The notes under the pieces were generated by a model. The model saw only the letters and a program-made list of their open reading frames with translations. It made no database searches and was not told where the DNA came from. The position numbers and the translations under genes are program-made. From Gammaproteobacteria bacterium (GTDB lineage: Bacteria > Pseudomonadota > Gammaproteobacteria > Pseudomonadales > Pseudohongiellaceae): a DNA stretch of 64,000 nt. Positions 1 to 7,876 of this stretch are shown here, in pieces (the stretch's first letter is position 1; every line of letters starts with the position of its first letter). The stretch is from positions 558,001 through 622,000 of the forward strand of contig JAJFKE010000023.1 in the NCBI GenBank assembly GCA_021773355.1. The letters run 5' to 3'.

Positions 1-396
1 TAACTCTACGACCATTGTCTTAAGTTGGATGAGTTCTTCTTCAGAGGCGGCCTGGATCGCATTCTTTGCCGTAAGTGCCGATAGCACGCCAAATGTCTGC
101 AGGAACTGATCCACTAAAATCGGGTCTGGCACCTCATCCATCGCCATTAGCGGACCTAGAATTGCGATACTCGCTGAATCCACGCTCTGTACGCGGGCGC
201 CACCGGGTTGAATCCGAATTAATCCCAGCTGCTCCAACTGCGACAAGGCCTCTCTCACCGCTCCACGACTGGCATCAAAACGGGCAGCGAGGTCTCTTTC
301 CGATGGAAATCGCTGGCCGCTACGATATTGCCTACGAAGAATTTCATTGCGTAGGCTATCCGCTATTTCATGACTAATGGTGGTAGATGTGGCCAT
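1..396 (-). CDS. FadR/GntR-family transcriptional regulator (partial, C-terminus beyond window)
   Basis: Reading the minus strand from the ATG at 396 gives 132 open codons running off the left edge. The N-terminus (about residues 7-72) is a GntR winged helix: a SLRNEIL helix, the GQRFPSERDLAARF segment, then SRGAVREALSQLEQLGLI and a basic wing ending GGARV, the usual FadR/GntR pattern. The segment after residue 80 would begin an FCD-type effector domain, most of which is missing. An AGG lies 8 bases before the ATG. A tandem palindrome of FadR-operator type lies 45-78 bases upstream, so autoregulation is likely. The ligand cannot be told from what is visible; the target may be genes left of the window. 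Confidence 0.85.
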   Translation of the reverse strand, partial: MATSTTISHEIADSLRNEILRRQYRSGQRFPSERDLAARFDASRGAVREALSQLEQLGLIRIQPGGARVQSVDSASIAILGPLMAMDEVPDPILVDQFLQTFGVLSALTAKNAIQAASEEELIQLKTMVVEL

Positions 397-440
397 TGAA
401 CTGCCTGATTCCTGAGCCTGAGGCTCATCGACTACTGCTA

Positions 441-474
441 TATTTGGTCTGACCAAATTGGTCGGACCAAATAT
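441..474. promoter_or_regulatory. Tandem FadR-type operator palindromes
   Basis: Two TTGGTCnGACCAA units lie side by side. The first (442-458) is a perfect 17-base palindrome centred on 450. The second (456-472) is centred on 464 and matches the same half sites with one change. The centres are 14 bases apart and the whole 34 bases are nearly self-complementary. FadR-subfamily GntR proteins bind TGGTNNNACCA-type sites, and a regulator of that family starts at 396, so this is most simply its own operator. It could also control something on the plus strand, but no gene starts there before 985. Confidence 0.7.
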
Positions 475-984
475 AGGGCCAAAATCATAATAAGCAAGCC
501 TGAGGCGGTGAATAACTTGCCTGCAAAGCTAAACCGAGGTGAATTTCTACAAATCCAGCAAGGTACTGAATTAATTGCACTGGATCTTGCTGCAGGGCCA
601 CTATGACAAAGATGACCAGAGTTCACAAAACCATGGGTACAGCCAATTTTAAACGGACGCGGTTCTACCAGGCATTCTCAACACCTCGCTTGTTCAGCGG
701 CACCAGCTGAGCAACACAGCAATAAAATCGAGTCAATAAGCGCAGCAAATTCGCTGTCTGCTGCCAATCAATAAGATAACTGTCGAAAGATACTCAAAAC
801 AGGCCCAGCCTGGGTCCCAGCAGTTGTTCAGCTGTGGCAAATCTGCTTAAATCTTACCCTCTTTCGCCCTATGGACCTTGTTTGTCCCTGAAAATTAATT
901 TTAATAAAACCTGGCACGGTTATAATTCGGCTAACTCAACAAGAAGTACCTTTTCACGCCTACGCAGATATAAGAAACAACAAT
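475..984. other. Gene-free stretch of about 510 bases
   Basis: No convincing gene is seen between the operator and the cyclase gene. A plus-strand frame is open from about 475 to the TGA near 605 without a start codon, and codes for a soluble-looking peptide containing LNRGEFLQI and GTELIALDL; it could be the tail of a decayed gene but resembles nothing I recognise. The stretch 834-984 is AT-rich and should hold the cyclase promoter, but I cannot pick out clear -35/-10 boxes. Confidence 0.4.
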
Positions 985-2979
985 ATGGAACCGTTAAAGC
1001 AATATTTAATCGATAACTTCGAAGGGGTGTTTATCCTCGTCATTTTGGTCTTCGTGAGCGCCATAGTTTGGTTCGTTGAATCAAAGCTCTCGTTCTTGAA
1101 TTTCTTCTACTTACCGGTTCTATTAGGTTCTTACTACCTAGGCATTCGCTCTGGTGTGTTGGGCGCGTTTTTCACCTTCCTGGTTATCGCTATATTCGCC
1201 AGCATTTACCCCGACCGCTTTACCGCTCCTATGGACATATTCGGTCTCTGGGCGTCGGTATTAATCTGGGCAGGTTTTCTGATTTTAACCGCCGTTATAG
1301 TGGGATTTACCCATCGCGAATTGCAGGACAAAATTACAGAAGCACTGCGTGCAAAAGCAGAGGCTAGTGGTAACGCAGAATTACTAGAACAAACCATGAC
1401 CACCATTCGAGAATTCGAATCCGAACTGGATTACAAGGTGGAGGAAAGAACCCGAGTTTTGGAAGAGAAAACCAAGTCAATTCGGGCACACAAAGAGAAG
1501 GTGGAAGAGGCGCTTTACTCCACCATGGATCCAGCCGTGGTTAAGTTAATGATCGAGGGACGGATTCGTACCGAGAATCGTCGTATCAGTGTCATGTTTT
1601 CAGATCTCAAGGGGTTCACCAAATACTCCGAAGATCATTCCGCCGAGGTTGTGATCACCGAATTGAACAAATACCTGGCGGACATGGAAACCATTCTGCT
1701 CAACTACAATGCTCATATCGACAAATACATGGGCGATGGAATCATGTCAGAATTTGGCGCACCCATTCGTTACGAAAAGCATCCTCTCCTTGCCGTGGCC
1801 TGTGCCTGGAAAATGCAGGAGCGAATGCAACGGGCGAAACATCCGTTTAAGCTCAGAGTCGGCATATCAACCGGCACCGCAACGACTGGTATTATTGGTG
1901 CTAAGCGACAATCGTTTACCGCCTTTGGAGACACGGTAAATTTGGCTTCCCGCATAGAAGGCATGTGTGAGCCAGGGCGTGTGACCGTCGATGAATCCAC
2001 ATTCAAAGAATGTAATGATATCTTTGATTTTCGGCCTGTGTCTGGACTTGCCTCCTATACCCAATCTGGCAATCCGGCTCTGGTAGATGAGATCACCGCC
2101 TTGATTAAAGCGGTCGATGCAAACTCCAATGATGTCACCATGCGTGTCGAACTGGCTCGATTATTGAAAGAGGCCAACGACCCGGAACAGGCTCACATAC
2201 ATTTGAAATTCGCCATGGAACTGGCCCCAGACAACAAAGACGTTAAAGTCGCCTATGCGGAAAATTCCGTGTTAATGGAGCAGCAACGGGATCTCACCGT
2301 CAAAGGCAGACGCAGCACGGTGCATCTTTATGAAGTAGTCGCTTTCAAGAACCCACTGGATCGATGCCAACAACTTCCCGCTCATCTACTCAAAGACCTT
2401 GAGCCAAAACTGGATAAACTGGTGACCTATCCTGAAGATTTCATACTCCCGGTTGAGTGTATTGACGGCTCCGTCGGTTTTTCCCGCCTGACAGGTATCA
2501 CGGCATTTCTGCTAGCAGACCGCATGAACCTGGTAGACCAAGAGAAACACGATATTCTGGAAGCTGGTTATCTAGCTGAAATTGGCAAGACCATTGTGCC
2601 TGAGAATATTCTCAACCGAAACGGTGGCCTGACCGAAGACGATTTTACTCACATCCATATGCATCCAAGAGAAGGGGTACGCAAGCTGCGTAATGCTGGC
2701 TATGAAAATGAGAGAATGCTGGAATTAATTGAATGTCATCACGAGAACTTCGACGGCTCTGGTTATCCTGCTGGTATCAAGGGTGACAATATTCCAGTAG
2801 GCGCGCGCATCCTGGCTGTCGCCGAGGCCTACATAAGCCTCACTTCCAATAGACCCTATCGCGATCCCTGGGATGGCAAGGCAGCTCTAAACGAGATCGG
2901 CAAGTACGTGCGATCAGGCAAGTTTGATCCAATAGTTGTGGACACTCTGTCCGAGATCGTTGGCGAGCTTGATAGCTAA
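985..2979 (+). CDS. Membrane class III nucleotidyl cyclase with C-terminal degenerate HD-GYP domain
   Basis: Residues 14-110 hold three or four membrane segments; 111-180 form a charged coiled coil. Residues 195-350 are a class III adenylate/guanylate cyclase catalytic domain: metal aspartates D206 (MFSDLKGFT) and D251 (KYMGDGIM), K247 and D316 at the base-selecting positions, and N319 and R323 (GDTVNLASR) for the transition state are all present, so it should be active, probably making cAMP. Residues 375-435 look like one or two TPR helices. Residues 500-660 are HD-GYP-like, with HHE (585-587) and DGSGYP (590-595) kept, but the HD pair of HDIGK is AE (531-532) and the usual VAD is VAE, so c-di-GMP hydrolysis is doubtful. 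It stands alone; the rhodanese gene follows 29 bases later. Cyclase plus HD-GYP in one chain is uncommon. Confidence 0.9.
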   Translation: MEPLKQYLIDNFEGVFILVILVFVSAIVWFVESKLSFLNFFYLPVLLGSYYLGIRSGVLGAFFTFLVIAIFASIYPDRFTAPMDIFGLWASVLIWAGFLILTAVIVGFTHRELQDKITEALRAKAEASGNAELLEQTMTTIREFESELDYKVEERTRVLEEKTKSIRAHKEKVEEALYSTMDPAVVKLMIEGRIRTENRRISVMFSDLKGFTKYSEDHSAEVVITELNKYLADMETILLNYNAHIDKYMGDGIMSEFGAPIRYEKHPLLAVACAWKMQERMQRAKHPFKLRVGISTGTATTGIIGAKRQSFTAFGDTVNLASRIEGMCEPGRVTVDESTFKECNDIFDFRPVSGLASYTQSGNPALVDEITALIKAVDANSNDVTMRVELARLLKEANDPEQAHIHLKFAMELAPDNKDVKVAYAENSVLMEQQRDLTVKGRRSTVHLYEVVAFKNPLDRCQQLPAHLLKDLEPKLDKLVTYPEDFILPVECIDGSVGFSRLTGITAFLLADRMNLVDQEKHDILEAGYLAEIGKTIVPENILNRNGGLTEDDFTHIHMHPREGVRKLRNAGYENERMLELIECHHENFDGSGYPAGIKGDNIPVGARILAVAEAYISLTSNRPYRDPWDGKAALNEIGKYVRSGKFDPIVVDTLSEIVGELDS

Positions 2980-3008
2980 AATGGGATAAGCAAATAGAAA
3001 CATAAACA

Positions 3009-3338
3009 ATGAAAAATTATAGTCGAATTACCACAGTAGCCCTGCTGGCAATAGTACTCTCTGCCTGCAGCCTGTTTGCTCCAAAAACGGTTTGGATAGA
3101 TGTGCGCTCTCTCGATGAATACAACGAAGACCACATTGCCAATACCGAGCACATTCCCCACACCGAGATTGCCGCTCAAATTAGCGATCTGGACCTGGAC
3201 AAATCCACACCGATTAAGCTGTTCTGCCGCAGCGGTGTTAGAGCTGGTCTCGCCTTGACCGCACTTGAGGATTTAGGCTATAGCAACGTAGAAAATGTTG
3301 GTGGTATCGCCGATGCGAGGGAAGTACTAAACCGCTAG
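3009..3338 (+). CDS. Rhodanese-domain lipoprotein
   Basis: A 109-residue exported protein: signal peptide with lipobox LSAC, lipidated Cys20, then a single rhodanese domain. The domain opens with VWIDVRSLDEYNEDHI and carries the active-site loop CRSGVRA with catalytic Cys73, followed by ALEDLGYSNVENVGG, all typical of PspE-like single-domain sulfurtransferases. It would act as a periplasmic or membrane-anchored thiol sulfurtransferase or persulfide carrier; the natural acceptor is unknown. It starts 29 bases after the cyclase gene on the same strand, so the two may share a transcript, although no functional link is evident. Confidence 0.88.
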   Translation: MKNYSRITTVALLAIVLSACSLFAPKTVWIDVRSLDEYNEDHIANTEHIPHTEIAAQISDLDLDKSTPIKLFCRSGVRAGLALTALEDLGYSNVENVGGIADAREVLNR

Positions 3339-3440
3339 AACAGAAGCCAATCGATCTCAAATGAACGACGCGGGAAGTTAATAATTTTCCCGCAGTCCGC
3401 CTTAAGATTCCTCTTACGTCTTTTCAGACACTCGCTATAA

Positions 3441-3682
3441 TCGCTGGGCTTTTTAGAGATTTTCAAACATACCTGGCTCATCGAGAACAGCGATGACAAG
3501 CACACAGGTGAACTGCACGATCACTGCTGGACCGCCGATGTCATTACTCCCAGCAACAACGCAACCGTTAACTATAACGGCACAGATCAGTACGTGTGAG
3601 GAAAATTTTTGCTGATGTAGATTCGGCTGCGGGTGAACCGCCACTTTCCTTTACTGATAATGTGACTCGAGTCAATAATTGA
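3441..3682 (+). pseudogene. Possible decayed gene fragment, unidentified
   Basis: A plus-strand frame from about 3441 reads 52 sense codons (including KHTWLIENSDDKHTGELHDH and VNYNGTDQYV) to a TGA at 3597-3599. The next frame continues without a gap as KIFADVDSAAGEPPLSFTDN to a TGA at 3680-3682. Both halves have protein-like composition, which suggests one reading frame broken by a single shift near 3597. There is no start codon with a ribosome site and I do not recognise a family, so this may simply be non-coding. The rest of 3339-3797 holds nothing I can support. Confidence 0.28.
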
Positions 3683-3797
3683 GAGATAAAAAGACCTCTC
3701 AGCTTAGCTGATAACTCCGGCACTCACCCGAAGTCATAAATGCTATTTCCAGTTTAGCCAATACCATATATTCACAACCGAATAACCAACTTACTGC

Positions 3798-5195
3798 TTA
3801 GTTTGCCCGATCCGGGATAATCCACAGGTAGTCACTTAGTGTCAGTGTACTCAAACAATTGCTTGCGGGCGTGAGGTAGCTTAACAAACCCGGACAGTCT
3901 GGATTTTGATAACTGGAAAAGCCCGCCGTTTTCCCTTCTGGCCATCCAGCACGAACATGGCAGTTGCGACAACTGGTTGCGATTGGATGCGTCACCCCTT
4001 CAATATAAGGGTTTACTGCTATGTCCAGCTCGCCTTTTTCATTTGCTGGCACAGCATAAGAGTCAGTTAGCAGGTAATGATCCCAGGGACCCACTGCCGC
4101 AGGTAGAGCCGGTCGATTAGTCGCATACATTCCCCGATCAGGCTGATCTGACCACCAGACACTTTGCAAAGTCCAACTTGGTAGCTCTTTTGTATTAATA
4201 TGCATCGCTATAGTGATTAAATAGTCACCTACGCCTATAGGCTGGTCGTTGGCCCAGTAGCTGGCTGCGGTTAACACTGCTTTATCCGACTGATCGAACG
4301 CCTCCCAGTCTGCTTCGCTGATCTTATGATAATAAAAATTATCAAGCGCATGGACTCTGGCATTAGCCTTCACAGTAGGCAGTGGTTCGTTGCCCGCGGC
4401 ATTTTTTACGCCATACAAAAATTCAACGTCGCGCATCTGCCCGACAGCATCACCGCTGGGATCGACACCTACTAATGTGTCCCAGAATTCGTAGCCCGCA
4501 TAGCCGCTAAACGTCGTAGGAAAGTTGTTCTTCCAGACTGGTATTGCCGTGATGCCTTCTGCTTTAACAGGCCAGTACATATGTTTGGTGACAATAAATT
4601 CCTGAGACACTTCTATCTGATGAACTTTGTCCTGATGCAGCTGATCGAGCGTTGATTTTAAATACAGCTGATCTTCGCGTATATCATTCATGGCCTCTTG
4701 GCTAAGCGACTCAGTGGGGATCATGATGTCACCATTAAATAGGAAATGACTGCCATCACAGGCTATGGTTGCGCCAGTGCTACTCTTGCAAATGCCATTG
4801 GGAAAATTATCGATAACCTGGCGCGGAATATCGTAGACGGGACCGGGAGTATTAACCTCTGGGATATTATCCAAGTTTCGTGACTTCATGGATTCGCTGG
4901 CGTTCGCTGTAGAGTTGGATGTTGTGGTTTCCAAATCACTGGCGAATGCGGCCTTGGTATTAGGCCAGCTATACCACAATGGCCACTCACCATTTTCCGC
5001 TCTCTGCATAATTCCGGCCCATAGTTTCCATCCATGTTCTCGGATAATTTCACGATCACCTTCATCAGTCGCTTTTTGTAAAGCAGGCAGATTCTGCATA
5101 TAGCCATAACCCGCTGGGAAAGGTGTATATAGGGGTGTTGCTGAGTCACAGCTAACCAACACAAAACTACTGAGAACAAACACGTAGCGAAGCAT
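3798..5195 (-). CDS. Heme-c-binding lipoprotein of unknown function
   Basis: The ATG at 5195 is preferred over an in-frame ATG at 5240 because AAAGG stands 8 bases before it and translation then begins with a normal signal peptide, MLRYVFVLSSFVLVSC, with lipobox Cys16. The rest (about 450 residues) is soluble, rich in Trp and Tyr, and has one c-type heme motif near the C-terminus, CRNCHVRAGWPEG, implying one covalent heme and an electron-transfer or peroxidase-like role in the periplasm. The pattern matches exported proteins annotated only as cytochrome-like in marine proteobacteria. A small protein gene lies 82 bases upstream on the same strand. Confidence 0.75.
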   Translation of the reverse strand: MLRYVFVLSSFVLVSCDSATPLYTPFPAGYGYMQNLPALQKATDEGDREIIREHGWKLWAGIMQRAENGEWPLWYSWPNTKAAFASDLETTTSNSTANASESMKSRNLDNIPEVNTPGPVYDIPRQVIDNFPNGICKSSTGATIACDGSHFLFNGDIMIPTESLSQEAMNDIREDQLYLKSTLDQLHQDKVHQIEVSQEFIVTKHMYWPVKAEGITAIPVWKNNFPTTFSGYAGYEFWDTLVGVDPSGDAVGQMRDVEFLYGVKNAAGNEPLPTVKANARVHALDNFYYHKISEADWEAFDQSDKAVLTAASYWANDQPIGVGDYLITIAMHINTKELPSWTLQSVWWSDQPDRGMYATNRPALPAAVGPWDHYLLTDSYAVPANEKGELDIAVNPYIEGVTHPIATSCRNCHVRAGWPEGKTAGFSSYQNPDCPGLLSYLTPASNCLSTLTLSDYLWIIPDRAN

Positions 5196-5276
5196 AGTGG
5201 CAACCTTTATATTTTTTATGGTATTGGCAAGCATAGACAAAAGCCTATGCTGATATTTGGTGAGTAATTATTTTTA

Positions 5277-5615
5277 TCAATTTAGCGGCTCCACTACAAC
5301 ATCATGCTCACCATGGGCATCTATGATCTTTACACTTTCTGGGGCGTTTGTAGCACCAATGCCCTCAGTGAATGAGGCCGTATAATAAGTCATAAGCTCC
5401 GTGGTCACTCCCGATGGAACCTTCTCGAAATATTTGTAAGTACCTTCTTCTGCTCCATCACTCTGAAAAAATATTCGCCAGCCACTCGTTCCATAATGAC
5501 AACTGGCAAAGACGCTGATGACCTTTGCTGAGCCTCCTACATAGTCTCGACTGTAGGCTTTATAGATTAGGTCACCGGCAGTTGCCAGCCGGGTAGTTGA
5601 ATTTTCATCTGTCAT
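5277..5615 (-). CDS. Hypothetical protein, 112 aa
   Basis: A small soluble protein without signal peptide or membrane segment. It is acidic and has a beta-rich look (SGWRIFFQSDGAEEGTYKYF). The ATG is preceded by AGAGGGG at a 7-base spacing, a strong ribosome site, which supports translation. It sits directly upstream of the heme-c lipoprotein gene on the same strand and is probably co-transcribed. I do not recognise the family; the two cysteine/histidine residues (SCHYG) do not form a known motif. Confidence 0.6.
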   Translation of the reverse strand: MTDENSTTRLATAGDLIYKAYSRDYVGGSAKVISVFASCHYGTSGWRIFFQSDGAEEGTYKYFEKVPSGVTTELMTYYTASFTEGIGATNAPESVKIIDAHGEHDVVVEPLN

Positions 5616-5708
5616 GCGAAATCCCCTCTAAGTTTGGTGTTTCTATGGGTTTGATGCCTGACAAGATCGGCATCGGATTAATTGGTGCTTTAATCCGGAC
5701 TCCAGATA

Positions 5709-5724
5709 GTCCTCCTTGGAGGAC
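5709..5724. promoter_or_regulatory. Perfect short palindrome GTCCTCC-TT-GGAGGAC
   Basis: A 7-base inverted repeat with a 2-base centre lies in the 258-base gap between the dioxygenase gene (ending at 5874) and the small protein gene (starting at 5615), both minus strand. With so short a loop it is more likely a protein-binding site than a terminator, and there is no T run. It would sit about 95 bases upstream of the 5615 start. Otherwise the gap is empty. Confidence 0.3.
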
Positions 5725-5873
5725 ATCCGCTCGGCTACATCAAGAGCGTTTATTTTTTGTGCTTGGGGCATAGTACTACCAAAAATATCACGAAGTAAAC
5801 GGGATATGTACAAAGTATTCAGGAGCGAAAATTAGTCCGAATGGATTTTTGATAGGTAAAGATCAGACAGGAA

Positions 5874-6851
5874 CTAAGTAATCAGCGAAGCTAGTACACG
5901 ACGTTGACCACTGAATGGTCGACGGCCATGCATCACCAGAAAATTGTCTACAAGTGCAATATCGCCAGTCTGCCAGGGAATATCGAAAGTCAGTTCATCT
6001 CCCAATTCGATAGCGGTTGCCATCGCCTCCAAACTAATTGCTGAATCATCGCCGAAGCGAATCGATTTCTCCGACTCATTGCGCGTGTCCTTCCATCCGC
6101 GAAAGGCAGCGATGAGCTGGTTGAAAAACACCTGCCGCCCATTGTCTGTTTCTCTAACCGCAGGCAATACTGCCGTGGTAACGCGCAAGCTATCGTGATC
6201 CAACCATTGCCAGTCATAGCCAAGTTTTCTGAGCTTGTCCTCGGCCGTGCTTCTATCTTCAGTACTGAGCGTACTGCGCCAGCTGCGTCCCTGACCGGAT
6301 TCGGGGTCATCGTTGCCAGGCATCACATTGGAATAGCGCACACCCTTCTCTTCGCAGGCTTTCACGAACTCCGCCGCGCGCTTTCGTAGTTCCTGCAATA
6401 GAATATCGGAGCGACACAGAGGAGTGGCACCGCCGCTCTCGGCAGCCTGTTCACAGTAGAAGAAAAGCTTGGAGGGATAGATCGGTGTTTGCGCCATCTC
6501 GTGATGCAGATAGATGGACACGTCTGCCGGTGCTTCATTGGCTGTGAATACGCGCTCGGTTCTGTTACGACGCACGGCATTAGAGAGGGACTCGGCATAG
6601 GTAAAGTTTTTCAGCCCGAAGCCTTGAATGAAACTATCGAAGTCTAGGTCAGAGTTTACGGGCAAACCCCTGAACAATATCGCGCCATGCTCGGTCAACT
6701 GTTGCAAAAGTAGGGTTTTGTTCTGAACAATCCAGGTATGAACTTGTGCCAGCTCCGCCTCGGCAGTTTCACAGGCATAAACGAGAGGAAACAACTCATC
6801 ATACTGCTGTTGCTGTTCGACTGTAGTTTGTTGCATAGAAAATGATGTCAT
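5874..6851 (-). CDS. TauD/TfdA-type Fe(II)/2-oxoglutarate dioxygenase (clavaminate synthase-like)
   Basis: The longer frame to 6962 overlaps the upstream reductase and would add a spurious hydrophobic leader, so I start at the ATG at 6851, 4 bases after the reductase stop. The 325-residue product has the double-stranded beta-helix iron site: HxE at residues 116-118 within LHHEMAQ, the distal His in DNFLVMHGRRPF (about H308), and an Arg about ten residues later for 2-oxoglutarate. HxE rather than HxD, followed by MA, is the clavaminate synthase/TauD-superfamily form. It would hydroxylate or desaturate a small organic substrate using oxygen. It is the last gene of a run symporter - Gfo/Idh - AKR - dioxygenase, so the substrate is likely what those proteins import and oxidise. 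Confidence 0.85.
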   Translation of the reverse strand: MTSFSMQQTTVEQQQQYDELFPLVYACETAEAELAQVHTWIVQNKTLLLQQLTEHGAILFRGLPVNSDLDFDSFIQGFGLKNFTYAESLSNAVRRNRTERVFTANEAPADVSIYLHHEMAQTPIYPSKLFFYCEQAAESGGATPLCRSDILLQELRKRAAEFVKACEEKGVRYSNVMPGNDDPESGQGRSWRSTLSTEDRSTAEDKLRKLGYDWQWLDHDSLRVTTAVLPAVRETDNGRQVFFNQLIAAFRGWKDTRNESEKSIRFGDDSAISLEAMATAIELGDELTFDIPWQTGDIALVDNFLVMHGRRPFSGQRRVLASLIT

Positions 6852-6855
6852 AGCC

Positions 6856-7833
6856 TTAATCGTAGATAGGATAGAAAGTATTAAAAGCAAGATCACAGAA
6901 CACAGCTGGATCATTAAAGCGCCGGTTTTGATTGAGCGCAGAGATTGCCGCCATTTCTTCATTAGTTAATTCGAAATCGAAGAGCGCGAGATTTTCTTTT
7001 AGCCGTGCTGGATTCACGGTCTTGGGTATCACCGCCGTATTGCGCTGAACACCCCAACGCAGGACCACCTGTGCCGAACTCCTGTTTACGCGTTGTGCAG
7101 CAGCCAGTACCACCTCTTTTTCCAGTACTGATTCATTCTCGCCAGCCATATCCAAAGACACATAGGAGAGAGCGCCCAGTGGTGAAAATGCGGTAATCGC
7201 CATTTTGTAGGCCTGTGCCGCTCGAATCAGGTTTTCCTGGCTTAGATAGGGATGGGATTCAATCTGCAGCATAGCTGGTTTTATTTCAGCGTAGGCCATC
7301 AAGTCGTGCAGCAGACCGGTATTGTAGTTACACACCCCAATCTGTTTAACCAAACCTTTCTTCTGCAAGGCCTCCATCGCTTTCCAGGTTTCACTGAGAG
7401 GCACAGGATCGATTTGCATTTTCGGTTTCGCCGCGCCGGGATCAAAAAACCATTCCGGCGGATAGCGCGTCTCGACATCCACGTACTGCAAGGAAATAGG
7501 AAAATGAATCAAATACAGATCGAGATAATCCACACCCAGGTCCTGTAGCGTTTTTTCACAGGCGGCCTGTACATGCTCTGGGCGGTGATAGGTATTCCAT
7601 AGTTTGGATGTTATCCATAGATCTTCTCTCGCGCACAGATTCTTGGAAAGCGCAGCGCTGATTCCAAGCCCCACTTCCGGCTCGTTACCGTAGTCCGCTG
7701 CGCTATCGAGATGCCTATAGCCAATCTCTATGGCATTGCTGACCACCTCGGCCGTGTCCGCCTTGTCTATTTTCCAAAGACCGAGACCTACAGCTGGCAT
7801 TGGGCTGCCTGCGACTTCTATTGTTGATGCCAT
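6856..7833 (-). CDS. Aldo/keto reductase
   Basis: A 325-residue (alpha/beta)8-barrel NADPH oxidoreductase of the AKR family, full length. The catalytic tetrad is intact: D43, Y48 (DSAADYGNE), K77 (ITSKLWNT) and H110 (LIHFP). The coenzyme segment IPKTVNPARLKEN and the extended loop after LIHFPISLQYV resemble xylose/polyol-type AKR2 enzymes. It would interconvert a sugar or other carbonyl and its alcohol. It lies 43 bases after the Gfo/Idh/MocA gene and 4 bases before the dioxygenase start, so it is part of that operon. The substrate is not evident. Confidence 0.9.
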   Translation of the reverse strand: MASTIEVAGSPMPAVGLGLWKIDKADTAEVVSNAIEIGYRHLDSAADYGNEPEVGLGISAALSKNLCAREDLWITSKLWNTYHRPEHVQAACEKTLQDLGVDYLDLYLIHFPISLQYVDVETRYPPEWFFDPGAAKPKMQIDPVPLSETWKAMEALQKKGLVKQIGVCNYNTGLLHDLMAYAEIKPAMLQIESHPYLSQENLIRAAQAYKMAITAFSPLGALSYVSLDMAGENESVLEKEVVLAAAQRVNRSSAQVVLRWGVQRNTAVIPKTVNPARLKENLALFDFELTNEEMAAISALNQNRRFNDPAVFCDLAFNTFYPIYD

Positions 7834-7876
7834 GTGTTTTCCGTATTTAGTTTCAAACTATGTTCAGCAACGAATA

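Noticed and set aside
75..377. Plus-strand 100-aa frame over the left edge
   Set aside because: It is antisense to the FadR/GntR gene, whose minus-strand protein has clear winged-helix motifs and an operator upstream.
834..1016. 60-aa frame ahead of the cyclase gene
   Set aside because: Low-complexity AT-rich text overlapping the cyclase start; no ribosome site or family.
6852..6962. Extended N-terminus of the dioxygenase with a hydrophobic leader
   Set aside because: It lies inside the aldo/keto reductase reading frame; a start at 6851 gives a normal family length and a 4-base gap.
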